Below, one piece after another: positions 24,080 to 39,148 of a DNA stretch of 64,000 nt. The notes below the pieces were generated by a model that worked only from the letters and a program-made list of their open reading frames with translations, did no database searches and was not told where the DNA came from. How positions within the stretch are numbered: position 1 is the stretch's first letter; the number at the start of each line of letters is the position of its first letter. This DNA is from Argentina anserina. Taxonomy: Eukaryota; Streptophyta; Magnoliopsida; Rosales; Rosaceae. The stretch lies in NCBI RefSeq assembly GCF_933775445.1, contig NC_065872.1:14880001-14944000 (forward strand). Reading direction: 5' to 3'. The translations under genes and the position numbers were made by a program.

Positions 24080-25950
24080 TTAATTCTTTTTAAATAATTG
24101 GGTATGTTAATTGTTGACTATTGGGTAATTGTACTAAAGAGGTGGTTGACGTTCTGTATTTCCATTTTGATTGTATTTTATATGGTTATTGTTTAAGGCT
24201 TGGAGATAAATATATATTATAGTAAATTTTGAGAACCGTAAAAACCCGGAAACCGACCCAATATTTGTGATTTGATTCGATTCGATTTCGGTTCCGGAAA
24301 CCCGGTGCGGAGTAGGCGCGTGGGCCCCATGCGCCGTCACGTGCGGCGGCGCGTGAATAGTATTTTCGAAACAGTAATTTTGTAAAACTTTATTTTTACG
24401 TACGGTGGATGTAAAAAATAATTTATGTACGGTAAATGTAAATGTAAATTACATTTAGTAAATGTAAAAGTAATTTTCGGAAGGGTAAATCGGTAATTGT
24501 TATTTACTGAGATAGTATTTACATTTGAATAGTATGCATACGTACAGAAATACGTAAAATAGTATGTACTCGTACAGAAATACGTATTTAATATGTATTT
24601 ATACAGTAATTCATGAATAGTAATACGTGAACAGTAACTTCGTAAAAAAACCAGGAATTGCTGAACAGTAAAACATTTCTACTGTTTCGGCATTTAAGGT
24701 TTTACGTAACGATTCTAAACTCACTTCTTATCTTTTCAAGGTGAACGATAATTCAAGTAAAAGATTTACTTTCAGAAATCGTGGAATTATACTCGAGATT
24801 ATAAGGTGAGTAAAATCTCACAATGACGAATCTACTCTTGCGGAGATTCATGAATATGCTAAAGTTTAAAGAATAAACTATGATATGTATTTGATATAAT
24901 GGATTGTATATGTGTATAAATGGTAAATAGGTACATATATGGTTTGTTATATTATATACTATCGTAATTTCCATTGTGAATAAGTTCATTTTGGTGTTGA
25001 GATTTATATATTGAGCATGATGATTCGATTTGTACAATATGATGTGATGTTATTGTATGTGGTTTTAACATAGAGTTTGTTAAAACGTTTTTTTCTTCAG
25101 ACGTGTTTATGTCTTCGGACGCATTGTTGTCTTCGGACGTGTTTATGTCTTCGGACGTGTTTTTCTATCTTCAGACGTGTTGGCATCTCGAAACCTAGCC
25201 TTTGGCCGGGTGAAAGTTACGATACAGTTAGAACTCTACTCTATCTGTCGGGGTACTGCATAAGAGGTAACAAATGAGTTATCGGCTTATGAGTACCCAT
25301 ATTTTTGATATTGGATGACAGGTGTTGTCCAATGTCAGCGGCCTCGGCGGCGTACTACATGAGGGGTAACAGAGGTGTACCAGCGCTCATGTGTACCCGT
25401 ATTATAAATGCATTTGGGTAAACATAGGGGTTACCCAACTTCTCATGAGCATATATATTTTTACATTATTAGACAACCAGATGGGCCGTCTAATGAGACA
25501 TGAGTGCATTTATAATTGATGTTTTGTGGATTTTTCGTATATATTTTTATGCGAGTTGTATTGTTGCTTTACTTATACGAGCTGCAAAGCTTACCGGGTT
25601 TGTGTTTACAATCCCGGTGCACCTATTCGATGGTGTAGGGGATAATTCCGCAGGTGTGGATTAGCGGAAATCGACGAACTACTCTGAGGACTTGAAGTTG
25701 TTTTTATCCTATCTTGTGGTGAGGATTTTGTGTGGATTTTTGTGAGGATTTTGTGAGGATTTTTACATTTCTATTTGTTATAATGTCGAATTATAAATTG
25801 GGTTTGTAATAATCTATTTGACTGAGTTATACAATGAGACTCAGTAATGATCCGCTGTAACATTAAAATGATTTCGATTTATTGAGATTGTTTTAGAGTT
25901 TTCATGACTTCGAAATTTGAGTTTCATACTCGAAATTTTGGGGTCGTGAC
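24080..25950 (+). mobile_element. LTR-type sequence, probably Gypsy (Tekay/Del-like) solo or truncated LTR
   Basis: The stretch has features I associate with long plant Gypsy LTRs: repeated GAACAGTAA/GAATAGTAA blocks (24350-24690), CTTCGGACG repeats (25095-25185), GTACCC-type segments, ACCGGGTTTGTGTTTACAAT at about 25590, and an end reading GGGGTCGTGACA at 25939-25950. No gag or pol coding is present. The left border and a target duplication could not be fixed. Family assignment is from general familiarity. Confidence 0.5.
25095..25185. repeat. Short tandem repeat (GTCTTCGGACGTGTTTAT type)
   Basis: About five imperfect units of roughly 18-20 bp built on CTTCGGACG or CTTCAGACG lie head to tail within the LTR-like stretch. 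A short frame over it gives repeated LRTC-type residues, which is a side effect of the repeat and not a gene. Confidence 0.75.
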
Positions 25951-26035
25951 ATATATATATATATATCATCATCAGTAACTATTTGCTTCATGTAGACTAT
26001 TTTTTTTAATCCATTCAAGTAGAGAGATCATTCCG

Positions 26036-26205
26036 AATTTTAATTATTAAAATTTAAACTAATTGTATTAATCATTAAAATTAAAATTAATTATACTAAT
26101 CATCAAAACTAAAGTTATTGTATCAATTATCATAATTAAATTGATTATATTAAGGTCATCAAAATTAAAATTAATTATATTAATCACTAAAATTAAAATT
26201 AATAG
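26036..26205. repeat. AT-rich tandem repeat, about 30-bp units
   Basis: About five degenerate units built on AAAATTAAAATTAATTATAT followed by TAATCATC lie head to tail. The block is nearly pure A/T and non-coding. Confidence 0.7.
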
Positions 26206-26529
26206 AAGTTGATTAAATATATGACCTATTGAATAAACAAATGAGATTTAATACTCATTTAAAAGGCTAAAATGTATTATTAAGAGCTGGCCTTAACAAT
26301 GTCTTTTAGCTCTCATATTATAACATTTTAACCTTTTAAGTAGAAGGGTTGGAGATGGCCTTATTAGGCTATATTAGGAGAGGTCCATTAGGAGAGGATC
26401 TCACTCCTTAAATGGCTAGACCCCGGGGGGTTAATTAATGTATTTATTAGTTTCTCAATTATTTTGTCTTTCTTTATGAATTTGAGAGATGTTAAGTGCT
26501 CTATATAATCAAGGGCCATGCACCTTAAT

Positions 26530-26614
26530 CACTACAAAAAAACTTAGCAAAAGGCACATTGAAGCCACATTTAAATCACATTTAAATGTGCCTAATGCTA
26601 CATTTTTTTTAGTG
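26530..26614. mobile_element. 85-bp CACTA-type mini-element
   Basis: It starts CACTACAAAAAAA and ends TTTTTTTTAGTG, the inverse of CACTAAAAAAAA. It is flanked by AAT on both sides (26527-26529 and 26615-26617). CACTA ends and 3-bp duplications are the mark of the CACTA (En/Spm) superfamily. The interior pairs GGCACATT with AATGTGCC, so nearly the whole element is a hairpin. It has no coding room and would need transposase from elsewhere. Confidence 0.75.
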
Positions 26615-26617
26615 AAT

Positions 26618-28167
26618 TCTTACAAATAATTCTTACGAGTACCACAGTTCAAGTTTGCACTCTGATAAACTCGCACATTCTTTGCGATTTTGTGCATCTA
26701 AAATACATCATGCGTTGCACGAGTTCAAAATCCTCGATCTTCATCTTTGGACTTGAAGCTCAAGGGGACAGTTCTTGTTGGCTTGTTGCCATTAGTTCCA
26801 TAGGAAGAATCATCATAGTTGGAGTTGAATAGTGTAACTCCTAGGAAGATAAGCCAAATTATCCGCTTACAAGTAATTGAAATGATCTTCTCCCGTCCCT
26901 CCTTTCTTTTTCTTTTTTTTTTCTCTGATTCTCAAGACCCTTTAATTTAATTTTCAGTTCGAGACAACGTAAACAAGAAAGTTGAAATATCTTCCAAAAT
27001 AATTTATGTTGTTTCAGGGGTGATAGCTGATTGTGATGAGATGAACAACCAATTAAAAAAAGAAGTTTCCCATCAGGGTAATTAAGTGCTTCTGTATATA
27101 TGTATATAGCCATGCATGCTTCAAGACTCCAAGCTCTACTTGAACTTGGAAAACGAAACAGATCGACTAACAACTTAGTTTGTATGATAGACTTACTATG
27201 CTGGCAATGCACCAACAATTTCAAGTGCAGTAGAGACGATGTATATAAGAGTACCTGTATTGTCTCAACTGCAACGAAAAAGCATGTGGAGCCATCATCG
27301 CTGGATTGGATGCTTCGGTCATGAAAATTCTTTCACTTATAATTTTCTAAGATATGATGTTTTATTTAATTATCCCTTTGAACAAGTTTTCGTTTATTGA
27401 TTTATGACTTCTAAGTTTTGGAGGTCATCACAGGGTCCTCAAATTTATTGTATTTTCACAAAAGATCGATGGAACGGTCGTGAAAGAAAAACCTCGTATG
27501 GGAATAGTAATGTATCTTAAACTAAATTGAAGTAACGTAACATAATATAAATAGATAGGATTGCATGTCTATTATTTTTGTCGCTTAAGAGAACAAGTGC
27601 ATGTGACTTTTTTATGCTTAAACTCAATTCATTTACATAAGTACCATCAAGGCCATACAAAAAGGATCCTATATATGTGGGGAATATGCGTAGGAGATTG
27701 ATCCCCTACTTGGTCCATCAACGAGTCTGAGTTTGCTCCCACATGTAACTGATGTAAGTATCCCCTACAGCCACCGGAATTTCCCAAATGGCATGGGTAG
27801 GGGGCGGCGCCGGTCTTCGATGGGCATCAGAACTAGGGTTTGTGTTTCATTTCCTAACAAACCCTAGTTGAAAGACCAAAGGATTTCCGAACCATCAATC
27901 CGAAGGGACTTGCATCATCTCCGTTCCGGCGGGATAGTTTTAGAGGTTAAAATCCTTGGTAACGTATCTCGGAGGCGCCAATTGCCTAATGGAAATTTTA
28001 TAGTTAAAACCAAAATCGAATTCAATATAAACGACAGCAGTCAAAACTGATTAACGACGTGTCGTTTAGTTTCATTCTTAACGTTATCCTCATTTGCAGC
28101 CTATTTATTGAAACACAGGGGCTTTGGCGCTGCGGAGGCTGCTTCTGCTTTCAATTTCCATCTCTTA
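26618..28167. other. Spacer and upstream region of the UMP kinase gene
   Basis: No exon chain is supported. Short frames at 26859-27224 (-) and 27100-27324 (+) lack domains. From about 27770 the sequence is richer in GC and leads into the 5' UTR of the kinase gene. Confidence 0.45.
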
Positions 28168-31564
<3,397 letters not shown>

Positions 31565-32660
31565 ACTAGATCAATTCTGGACGCTGATGTATATTGAGGT
31601 GGTTTGTCACTGAAGCTCAAAACTTTTGAGAGTCCAATCTTGGCATTGTTGGGAGAACTGTACGATCTCAAAGGTACTAGTATTCAACTATTCATAGTGT
31701 AAGGTGTCAATAATTTTCTATCTAAGATAAGCAACTTGCAATTTTGTAGTAATTTTAGTATTGCCGGTCCAAACTCTTTTTGTTCTCAAGTGATTATATG
31801 ATACAATGAAACAGTGAATGAGATCTACAGCTGGGACTTTCTTGCCCCAAAAAAGAGAGAAAGAAACAAACTGAGAAACGTCGCATATTGCATCTTGAAC
31901 TTTACAGGATTCATGGTTATTGCATCCTGAACTCTTCAGGATTCATGGTTTGGAGAGAAACAATTGTCAGACCAGGAGATTTTCCAATAAGGATCATCTT
32001 GTTGAGAATTAGTTAAAGACTTTCTAAGTAATTGTCCGGTCCTATTTTTTCATCTAAACCGTTTAGATTTTAAAAATATAAACGTAGATTAGATGTATAA
32101 ATTTTTAGCTAATTTAGTGATCATCAAAGAATTAAAGTAGATCAAATGAATAAATGAACTAAAATTGTTAAACTTGAACTGTTCAAGTTCATCATGAGTA
32201 AATCACATTTAAGAATGTCTTAACGATTGTTAAATTTGATAAAATTTTGCAGAGATGATCTATTCATATATATTAAAAAATTAAACGGTCGAGATATGAA
32301 TATGAAATTAAAAAGTGGGTAAATTAAAGAGGTTCTCAATAAGTACTCAATAAGATGATCTTTATTGGAAATAGCCCCTTGTAAGATTAGGGTGATAAAA
32401 CGTGGTGTTAAATTTTAAAAGAGCCATACTCTGAAACAAAACCTTGGAGGCTTAGACATTGCTAAACCTTTTTGTTCTGGTTTGAGTTCATTTTAACAAG
32501 ATCATTCTTGTAAACATTACTAACTCGTAAGCTTTAGCAAATTTTGGAAGAAAGTCAAATTCCGATACTTATCGTCTGATGGCTGCTGCTTACGCCTAAG
32601 TGACAAGGTAATTTACAAGTCAAATTCCACTACTAGGTTGGAGTGTGTAGGATCAACAAG

Positions 32661-32662
<2 letters not shown>
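31565..32662. other. 3' UTR of the UMP kinase gene and AT-rich spacer
   Basis: A short imperfect direct repeat around GGATTCATGGTT lies at about 31905-31955. No gene is seen between the kinase stop and the (AT)n tract at 32663. Confidence 0.5.

Positions 32663-32702
<40 letters not shown>
32663..32702. repeat. (AT)20 microsatellite, left flank of the pararetrovirus copy
   Basis: An uninterrupted AT dinucleotide run of 40 bp. A second run lies at 39125-39148, on the far side of the pararetroviral sequence. Confidence 0.9.
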
Positions 32703-32705
<3 letters not shown>

Positions 32706-32959
32706 GTTGCTCATCTGAAAGTGACACTAGTAGTAGTTTCAGCAAAATTTTAAAACTAGACCAATTACTTCAAACTCGGTAAATAGACAGAATAGTCTAG
32801 TCCACCCAAAGAAACGACCTTTCAAAACTTGGACATAACGTCCTTTTTCCATAGATATACAGCCGAGTAATTATCTTAGTAACCAATTCTCAGTATCTTC
32901 TGATAAAACCTATGAATTAAATATTGATAATTTATCATAACAAAAAATCTTAAATAAAT

Positions 32960-35900
32960 TACACCACATGTCAATGGCAGTCAATAGTTATGTCACTAAT
33001 CACAATTTCAGCCAACCAAAATTATTGACATACTTTCCACATGATTTACAGGAATACTTCATCCCTGGTGGGAAAAACATCTCACTTCTAATTCGAGGTC
33101 ATCCGTTAAACATGCAATCAAACAAGATGAAGATGGTACTCCCATCTTTGACAAATGCTCAGGAATGGGAATTTTTTGATGTTGTTAATACTTTATTCTA
33201 CACAATTATCCAACAGTTCATAGGAACTCCTAGTCATATTACCTCCGGAATTCATGATCAGCTCAGTAACCTTAGGTGTCCAACTCTAAGTGATTTCAAA
33301 GGGTACAAAGATGTGTTCATTTCTCGGAGTCATGCTTAGAGATGACAGTAACCAACCATTCTGGAAAGAAAACTTCATAAATGGCCTTCCAAAATTATTT
33401 GCTCACAAAATTCGACAAGTCTTTAGTGAAACATGCCACATTGATTACCATTCACTAACTTATGGAAATATAATTATAGTTATCTAAAAAGAAAGATTAA
33501 AAATGTGCATTGACATGAAGTTAAATGCCCAAATAAAATCAGATAAGAAAACAATCAAGTATGAATTAGGAAACTTCTGTGAGCAATATGGCTTACCGCC
33601 TTTAACCCCATCTAGAAAAAAAAAGTCAAGCAATAAATGTATTCCCTATCATTCAAAAAGAAGATTTAAACATTATTAAAAAAACAAAGATAACTTTGAA
33701 ACAAACAAATTTTATTCTTAAAAATAGATTTCATAAGTCTTGGTCAAAACATCAACGCCAACCAAAGAGAAATTCTTTTGATAAAAGTAAAACTAAATGT
33801 TTTAAGTGTAACAAAACTGGTCATTTCAGAAATAACTGTCCAATTAAAAATACTATTATTCAACTAAAAAGAAGTCAAGAAGAAAGGAAAAACTTATCTA
33901 GACCTTAGAACTAAGGAATACTGATTCAGAAAATGACATTTCTGAAGATGATATTATAGAATCTTCTTCATCCGAGTCTAGTGAACATTCTTCCCCAGAT
34001 GTTTGCTTTGGGTGTAAAGATGCATGTGAGTGCAAATCAATAAATGTTTTGTCTAAACAAGAATAACAAGAAGAGTTATTGATAGACTTAATAGGTAAAA
34101 TTGACAACCCGACCTTAAAGCATAATACCTCAAAAAATTAAAAAAATTAATCATACAGGAAAATGTGGTTTATTCCCTTCAAGAAAATATTTGTCTTACT
34201 ACAACATTTGACAAATTCAAAAATTGTAAAAAAGAAGTAACAATCCAAGATTTACAATATGAAGTAAAAGAAATAAAAATCAACAGTCACACTTAGAACT
34301 CATTAATGACAATAAAGAAATTAAATAAGAATTAAACCTAGTTAAATTAGATAACCAATATCTTAAAATCCAACCCCCAAAAAACCTTTTGAATCTCTTA
34401 TATGATAAGAAACTTTTAAAGCCTCTCGACATGCTACTATAAATTCCATTAGACAAATACAAATTAGAAAATGGTACACTACAATCCAACTTAAAATTGA
34501 AGATTTCCAGTGAACAACAATAATCTTAACCGATTCAGGCGCGAATCTCAACTGCATTCAAGAAGGTTTAATACCTTTAAAAAATTTCGCAAAAACAAAA
34601 GAGTCATTACGTTTAGCTAATGGATCAAGAATGGACATTAAATATGAAATCCCTAAAACTCACATTAGCCAAAACAATGTCTATTTCAAAACTTCATTTG
34701 TCTTAGCAAAAAATCTAACTGATAAAGTAATCTTAGGTCTCCATTTTATTACTCTAATTTATCATTTCACCACAGGATATGATGGCATTATCACTCATCC
34801 TTTCGGTCAACCAACAAAGTTCACTTTCCTTTCTAATCCTGAAATACACACCTTAAAAGCATTTCAAGAAATTAATGTTTCAAAAACCCTCAATTGTATT
34901 CAAGTAAAAAATAAACAAATCATGTTTCACAAATAAGAAATTAATTTTAAAAGAATTGACAATCAACTTCAAGATTCTTTTCTTCAACAAAAAATTTAAA
35001 ACTTTGAAAAAACATTATCAAAGAAATATGTTCAGATATTCCTACCGCCTTTTGGCATAGGAAAAACACATTGTCTCTATTCCTTACATTAAAGAATTCA
35101 ATGAGAAAAACATTTATACCAAAACTTGCCCAAATCAAATGAGTCATGAAATTATGGACTTTTGTAAAAATGAAATCAATGATATGCTTAGCAAAAATAT
35201 TATTCGTGCACTAGTAAATCCATTTGGTCATGCCCTGCTTTATATGTTCAGAAAAATGCTGAACTTGAGCGAGACACTTCTCGTCTAGTCATTAACTACA
35301 AACCTCTTAACTTCGTATTAGAATGGATTAGGTATCATATTCCTAATAAACGAGACCATATTAATAGATTAAAAAATCTGTTATTTTTAGTAAATTCGAT
35401 ATGAAATCAGGATTTTGGCAAATCTAAATCAATGAAGAAGACAAATACAAAACTGCATTTGTCACACCTTTTGGTCATTATGAACGAAATGTTATGTCAT
35501 TCGGCCTAAAAAATGCCCCTAGTGAATTCCAAAACATGATGAACGATATATTCAATCCATATAGTCGTTTCTCCATAGTCTACATTGATGATGTTTTGAT
35601 TTTCTCTCAGTCAATTGAACAACATTGGAAACATTTACATTAATTCTTCACCATAATAAAGAATAATGGTTTAGTTGTTTCTGCCTCAAAAATTAAATTA
35701 TTTCAAACCAATATTCGCTTCTTAGGATTCAATATTCATCAACTCCAAATTAAACCAATAGATATAGCAATTCACTTTGCTGATAAATTTCCAAAAGTCA
35801 TTTTAGAAAAAACCCAATTACAAAGATTTTTAGGATCTTTAAATTATGTAGACAATTTCTACAAAAACCTTAGGAAGCAGTGCAAACTTCTATTTGATAG

Positions 35901-37780
35901 ATTACAAAATAACCCTCCTCCATGGACCTCAGTTCATACATCCTTAGTCATGGAAATTAAGAGCCATGTAAAAACCTTACCATGTCTCGACATTCATATT
36001 TTTGACTCTTATAAGATAGTTGAAATAGACACCTCTGAGATAAGTTATGGAGGGATCCGCAAACAACAACTTTCTCTCAATCACTCTAAATAAATTATTT
36101 GTTTTCATTCCGAAGTTTGGAATCAAGCTTAATCAAATTATAGTACTTTTAAAAAAGAAATTTTATTAATCGTTTTAAGTATTAGTAAATTTCAAGATGG
36201 TTTATTAAATCAAAACATTTTAGTTAGAATTGATTGCAAAAGTGCAAAAGATGTCCAAAACATTGTCAGTAAACAAGTCTTTGCCAGATGGCAAACAATT
36301 TTAAGCATCTTTGATTTTGAAATTGCATTCATATTCTAAATTTTCTAACTCGAGAATTTTTATAGGGTACCAAAATATGAAGCCCAGCTCATCTAGAGAG
36401 AAAAATCTCGGGAGAAATCCTGAAAAAGCAATAGTCAATCTTGGATCTCCTTCCCCAGCCAAGAAAGAGTCATCACCTGAATCACCAGTTAGCTTAGTTC
36501 TCTATGTATGACATTCTCTCCTGCCAACCGAAAATAGAAATAGTGGACTTAGTACTACCCTCAGTCCAAATAAATCCAATTATTAATCAGCTTTAGTTAA
36601 CTAATATGACCCTTTCAAAGCATATTCATCTACTCACCAACTAATAATTCATAAAAGGTCATCTCCCTACCAATTCAATTATGTGGATTACCTATTCTAT
36701 GTTGAACCATCCATGAGTCATCTAAAAACTCCTGCTTCTTTAGTAAAAAAGTTATTTTGGCCCTAATTCTCATTATCCTCCGAGTAAACCATTAGTATTT
36801 TATAAAGATATCTTATACAGCTCCAAGTCAATATCCATTAAACCAATCTTTGACCCAAATAATCAGTCCAAAATATTATATCATTCTCTTTACATCATTT
36901 GTATCATCCCATTATCCCAGTGGGGAGAATCCCCTTGTCCTTCACAGTAAAACCGACCCTCCACACTTACCATGATTATGTTCAAGCATGGAGCAAGATA
37001 TTACACCATCAAACATAATATTTTAGTCATTCATGGTTTATCAATTTTGATAGAAATTTCAATCGCCAATTTCCTATGTGGTTTAATAACTGGTGGGAAA
37101 AGCATGGATCCCCTTTGGACTTTCCTCCCTCAGATCTTCAAAATGCAGTTGCAAAATTTGCCTGAGTCATGATTTTTAAGAATATAAGAAAAGGTTTACT
37201 CCTACCCTCATTTTTATGGCAAAATATAAGATCTTTGGGATCTTGAAATGACATTATGAATTAAATGAATATATTGTGATGCGGTACTTCTTAATCAAAT
37301 GGTGGGACAAATTCAAAACAGAAGGAGTCTTGTCTCAATTTATTAAAGAATTTTTAATCATTCCATCTAAAAACCCAGTCACTACCCAGTCAGCACTTCC
37401 AGTAGCCTTTTTTGCTCACCAACCATTTGCTCTTCCTCCAGTCAAAACTTCACCAATCCAGCCATCATCTACTATCAAAACAAGATTAGTAACATCTAAA
37501 ACTTCCACTTCCAAAGCCGTCGAATTAGAGGATATGGCTAATCAACTACTACAACATGCACAAGTCTATCGGAATAAGCGGCCAGTCTATCTGCCAAAAG
37601 CGAGGATGAAGAATGTTCTTCCTCCTCTTCGGCCCATAGTTAAGAAGCATCACCAAGTCAACCAGCCAAATGGGCGGACTACCAAGATAGTCAGGATCCA
37701 TACAAGCTATAAACAACCAAATAGAATCAAGACCATGCACCAAAAGTCAAAAGTCAATATTTTCATAGAAAATCAACAGT
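32960..37780 (+). pseudogene. Endogenous pararetrovirus (Caulimoviridae), decayed
   Basis: A plant pararetrovirus copy, broken by many stops and frame changes. In order: coat-protein-like segments (32968-33600, in several frames); a CCHC zinc knuckle, CFKCNKTGHFRNNC, at 33798-33839; an aspartic protease start with DSGA at 34532; reverse transcriptase at about 35140-35800 with YIDDVLIF at about 35580-35604; an RNase H-like part at about 35990-36350; then a further segment (36360-37780) with a Trp-rich part, in the place of the second reading frame of florendoviruses. In-frame stops include 35425-35427 and 35641-35643. No integrase is seen, which separates it from LTR retrotransposons. I do not see a clear movement-protein segment. 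Assignment to Florendovirus is inferred from gene order and flanking AT runs. It cannot make functional proteins as it stands. Confidence 0.82.
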
Positions 37781-38642
37781 AAACAGACAAGTCACCAATT
37801 GTTTCATCAGTTTGTTTAACAAGTTGAGACCTTTTCTATCAAGAAAAACCCTAAGAGCTGCAACCTCCTATTTTCTCCATTCTTCTCGTCCGGTGGCAGC
37901 AGGCGGTCTAGATGGGCTCTTTGGGCACGTCGAAACCGGACAAATTATGTTGCCAAACATGATTTTGCAGTTGACCCGAGTTTCCTTGTTGTTGGGTGAT
38001 GCAACCTCGGTCTTGGCATATTGGATTGGCTGGATTTGGTAGAACGTTGGGTTAGGTTGTTGTGCCTACATCGAATCCTAAGTTCCTGACGGAGTCAGTT
38101 TCAGGATTGAGTTTCAGGTAATGGGATTGAGTTCTCTGGGCCTTTGGTTTTCTGGTTTGAAGGTGGTATGATCTTGGCAGCGGTGGTGTGGTGGTGCAAG
38201 CCGCAACAATAGCAGGGGGTGGCGGCAAGGTGGAGGTGCAACGTCAATGTCTGGCACTATTGGGTTTGGTCAAGATACATTGTTGGGCCGAGCTTATGTC
38301 ATTTAAGTTTTTGCTAGGGTTTTCCAAGGCAATTTATTTTGTTTTTTATTGGGCTTAGGTCTAGCTTAAGTCTATATCTATTTATTCAGTTTTGACTGAA
38401 TTCTATTTTGTTATAAGTTCTAGATTCACCTTCATCTCTATGGTAGATGAAAGGCTTGAGAGTTGGTTAAATTGTTTATAATGTGTAGTCTATCTTATGT
38501 ACTATTGTGAGAGTCTGTTCTCATAACTTCTTGTTCCATCTGTAAGATGACGGCAGAATGGTATGTAATGGCTTAGTTGTCCTCGTTCCTAATTAATTTG
38601 AAAACTGTATTAGTATTTGATTTAAAAAAACAGACAAGTCAC
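37781..38642 (+). mobile_element. Non-LTR retroposon insertion, 832 bp with 15-bp target duplications
   Basis: AAACAGACAAGTCAC occurs at 37781-37795 and again at 38628-38642, bracketing an 832-bp segment whose right end runs into an A-stretch (TTTAAAAAAA). A poly(A) end plus a 15-bp duplication is the mark of LINE-type target-primed insertion. The segment holds no domain I recognise; it may be a 5'-truncated LINE or a LINE-driven non-autonomous copy. It interrupts the pararetroviral sequence and is therefore younger than it. Confidence 0.8.
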
Positions 38643-38940
38643 TGTTTATCCACAGTAGAAGCATGACCTTGCTTTAGTTCATCACTTTGTAAATTCTATA
38701 TAAGGAGCTCCAGACTCCTCAGTTAGTTACTTTCAATTTTTCTGCTTCCTCCTTTTCTCTCTAGTTTTAATCGTAGAGTCTTTCATGTGTTGAGGTCTAC
38801 TGCTTTAGTTCATCCTCCCATTTTTCAACTATAGTCCCCAGTCCTCATGCATTAATTTCATCTTGTAAGTTCATATGTAAATTATTTTCAATTCAATAAA
38901 TTATGTTTCGAAATTCTATATATTTTAAGGTGTGTCGGAT
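38643..38940 (+). promoter_or_regulatory. Probable pararetroviral promoter and transcript leader relic
   Basis: After the retroposon the pararetroviral sequence resumes. CTATATAAGG at 38696-38705 is a TATA box of the kind seen in Caulimoviridae promoters. A CT-rich stretch follows, and AATAAA occurs near 38896. GCTTTAGTTCATC is repeated at about 38670 and 38803. Position downstream of the last coding segment fits a circular genome that integrated in this register. Confidence 0.5.
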
Positions 38941-39124
38941 AAAGTATGACCATATCTGGGGCTGTTTCAGTCTATTACATAGTTAACTCATCTACTCCAC
39001 ATATCTTAAAAGTTTGAATTTAAATTCATATTAACATGTTTATTTATATTATATGCTTCTATCGGTTTCTCATATAAGAGCCGTAAGAATTGTAAGTTAA
39101 TTAGTTAAAACTACTCGGACCTCA

Positions 39125-39148
39125 ATATATATATATATATATATATAT
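39125..39148. repeat. (AT)12 microsatellite, right flank of the pararetrovirus copy
   Basis: A run of 24 bp of AT dinucleotides. Together with 32663-32702 it brackets the pararetroviral sequence. Confidence 0.9.

Noticed and set aside
26280..26363. Second PIF-like MITE between TTA motifs
   Set aside because: The ends (GAGCTGGCC and the inverse of GGCCATCTCC) match poorly and the flanking triplets are common in AT-rich DNA.
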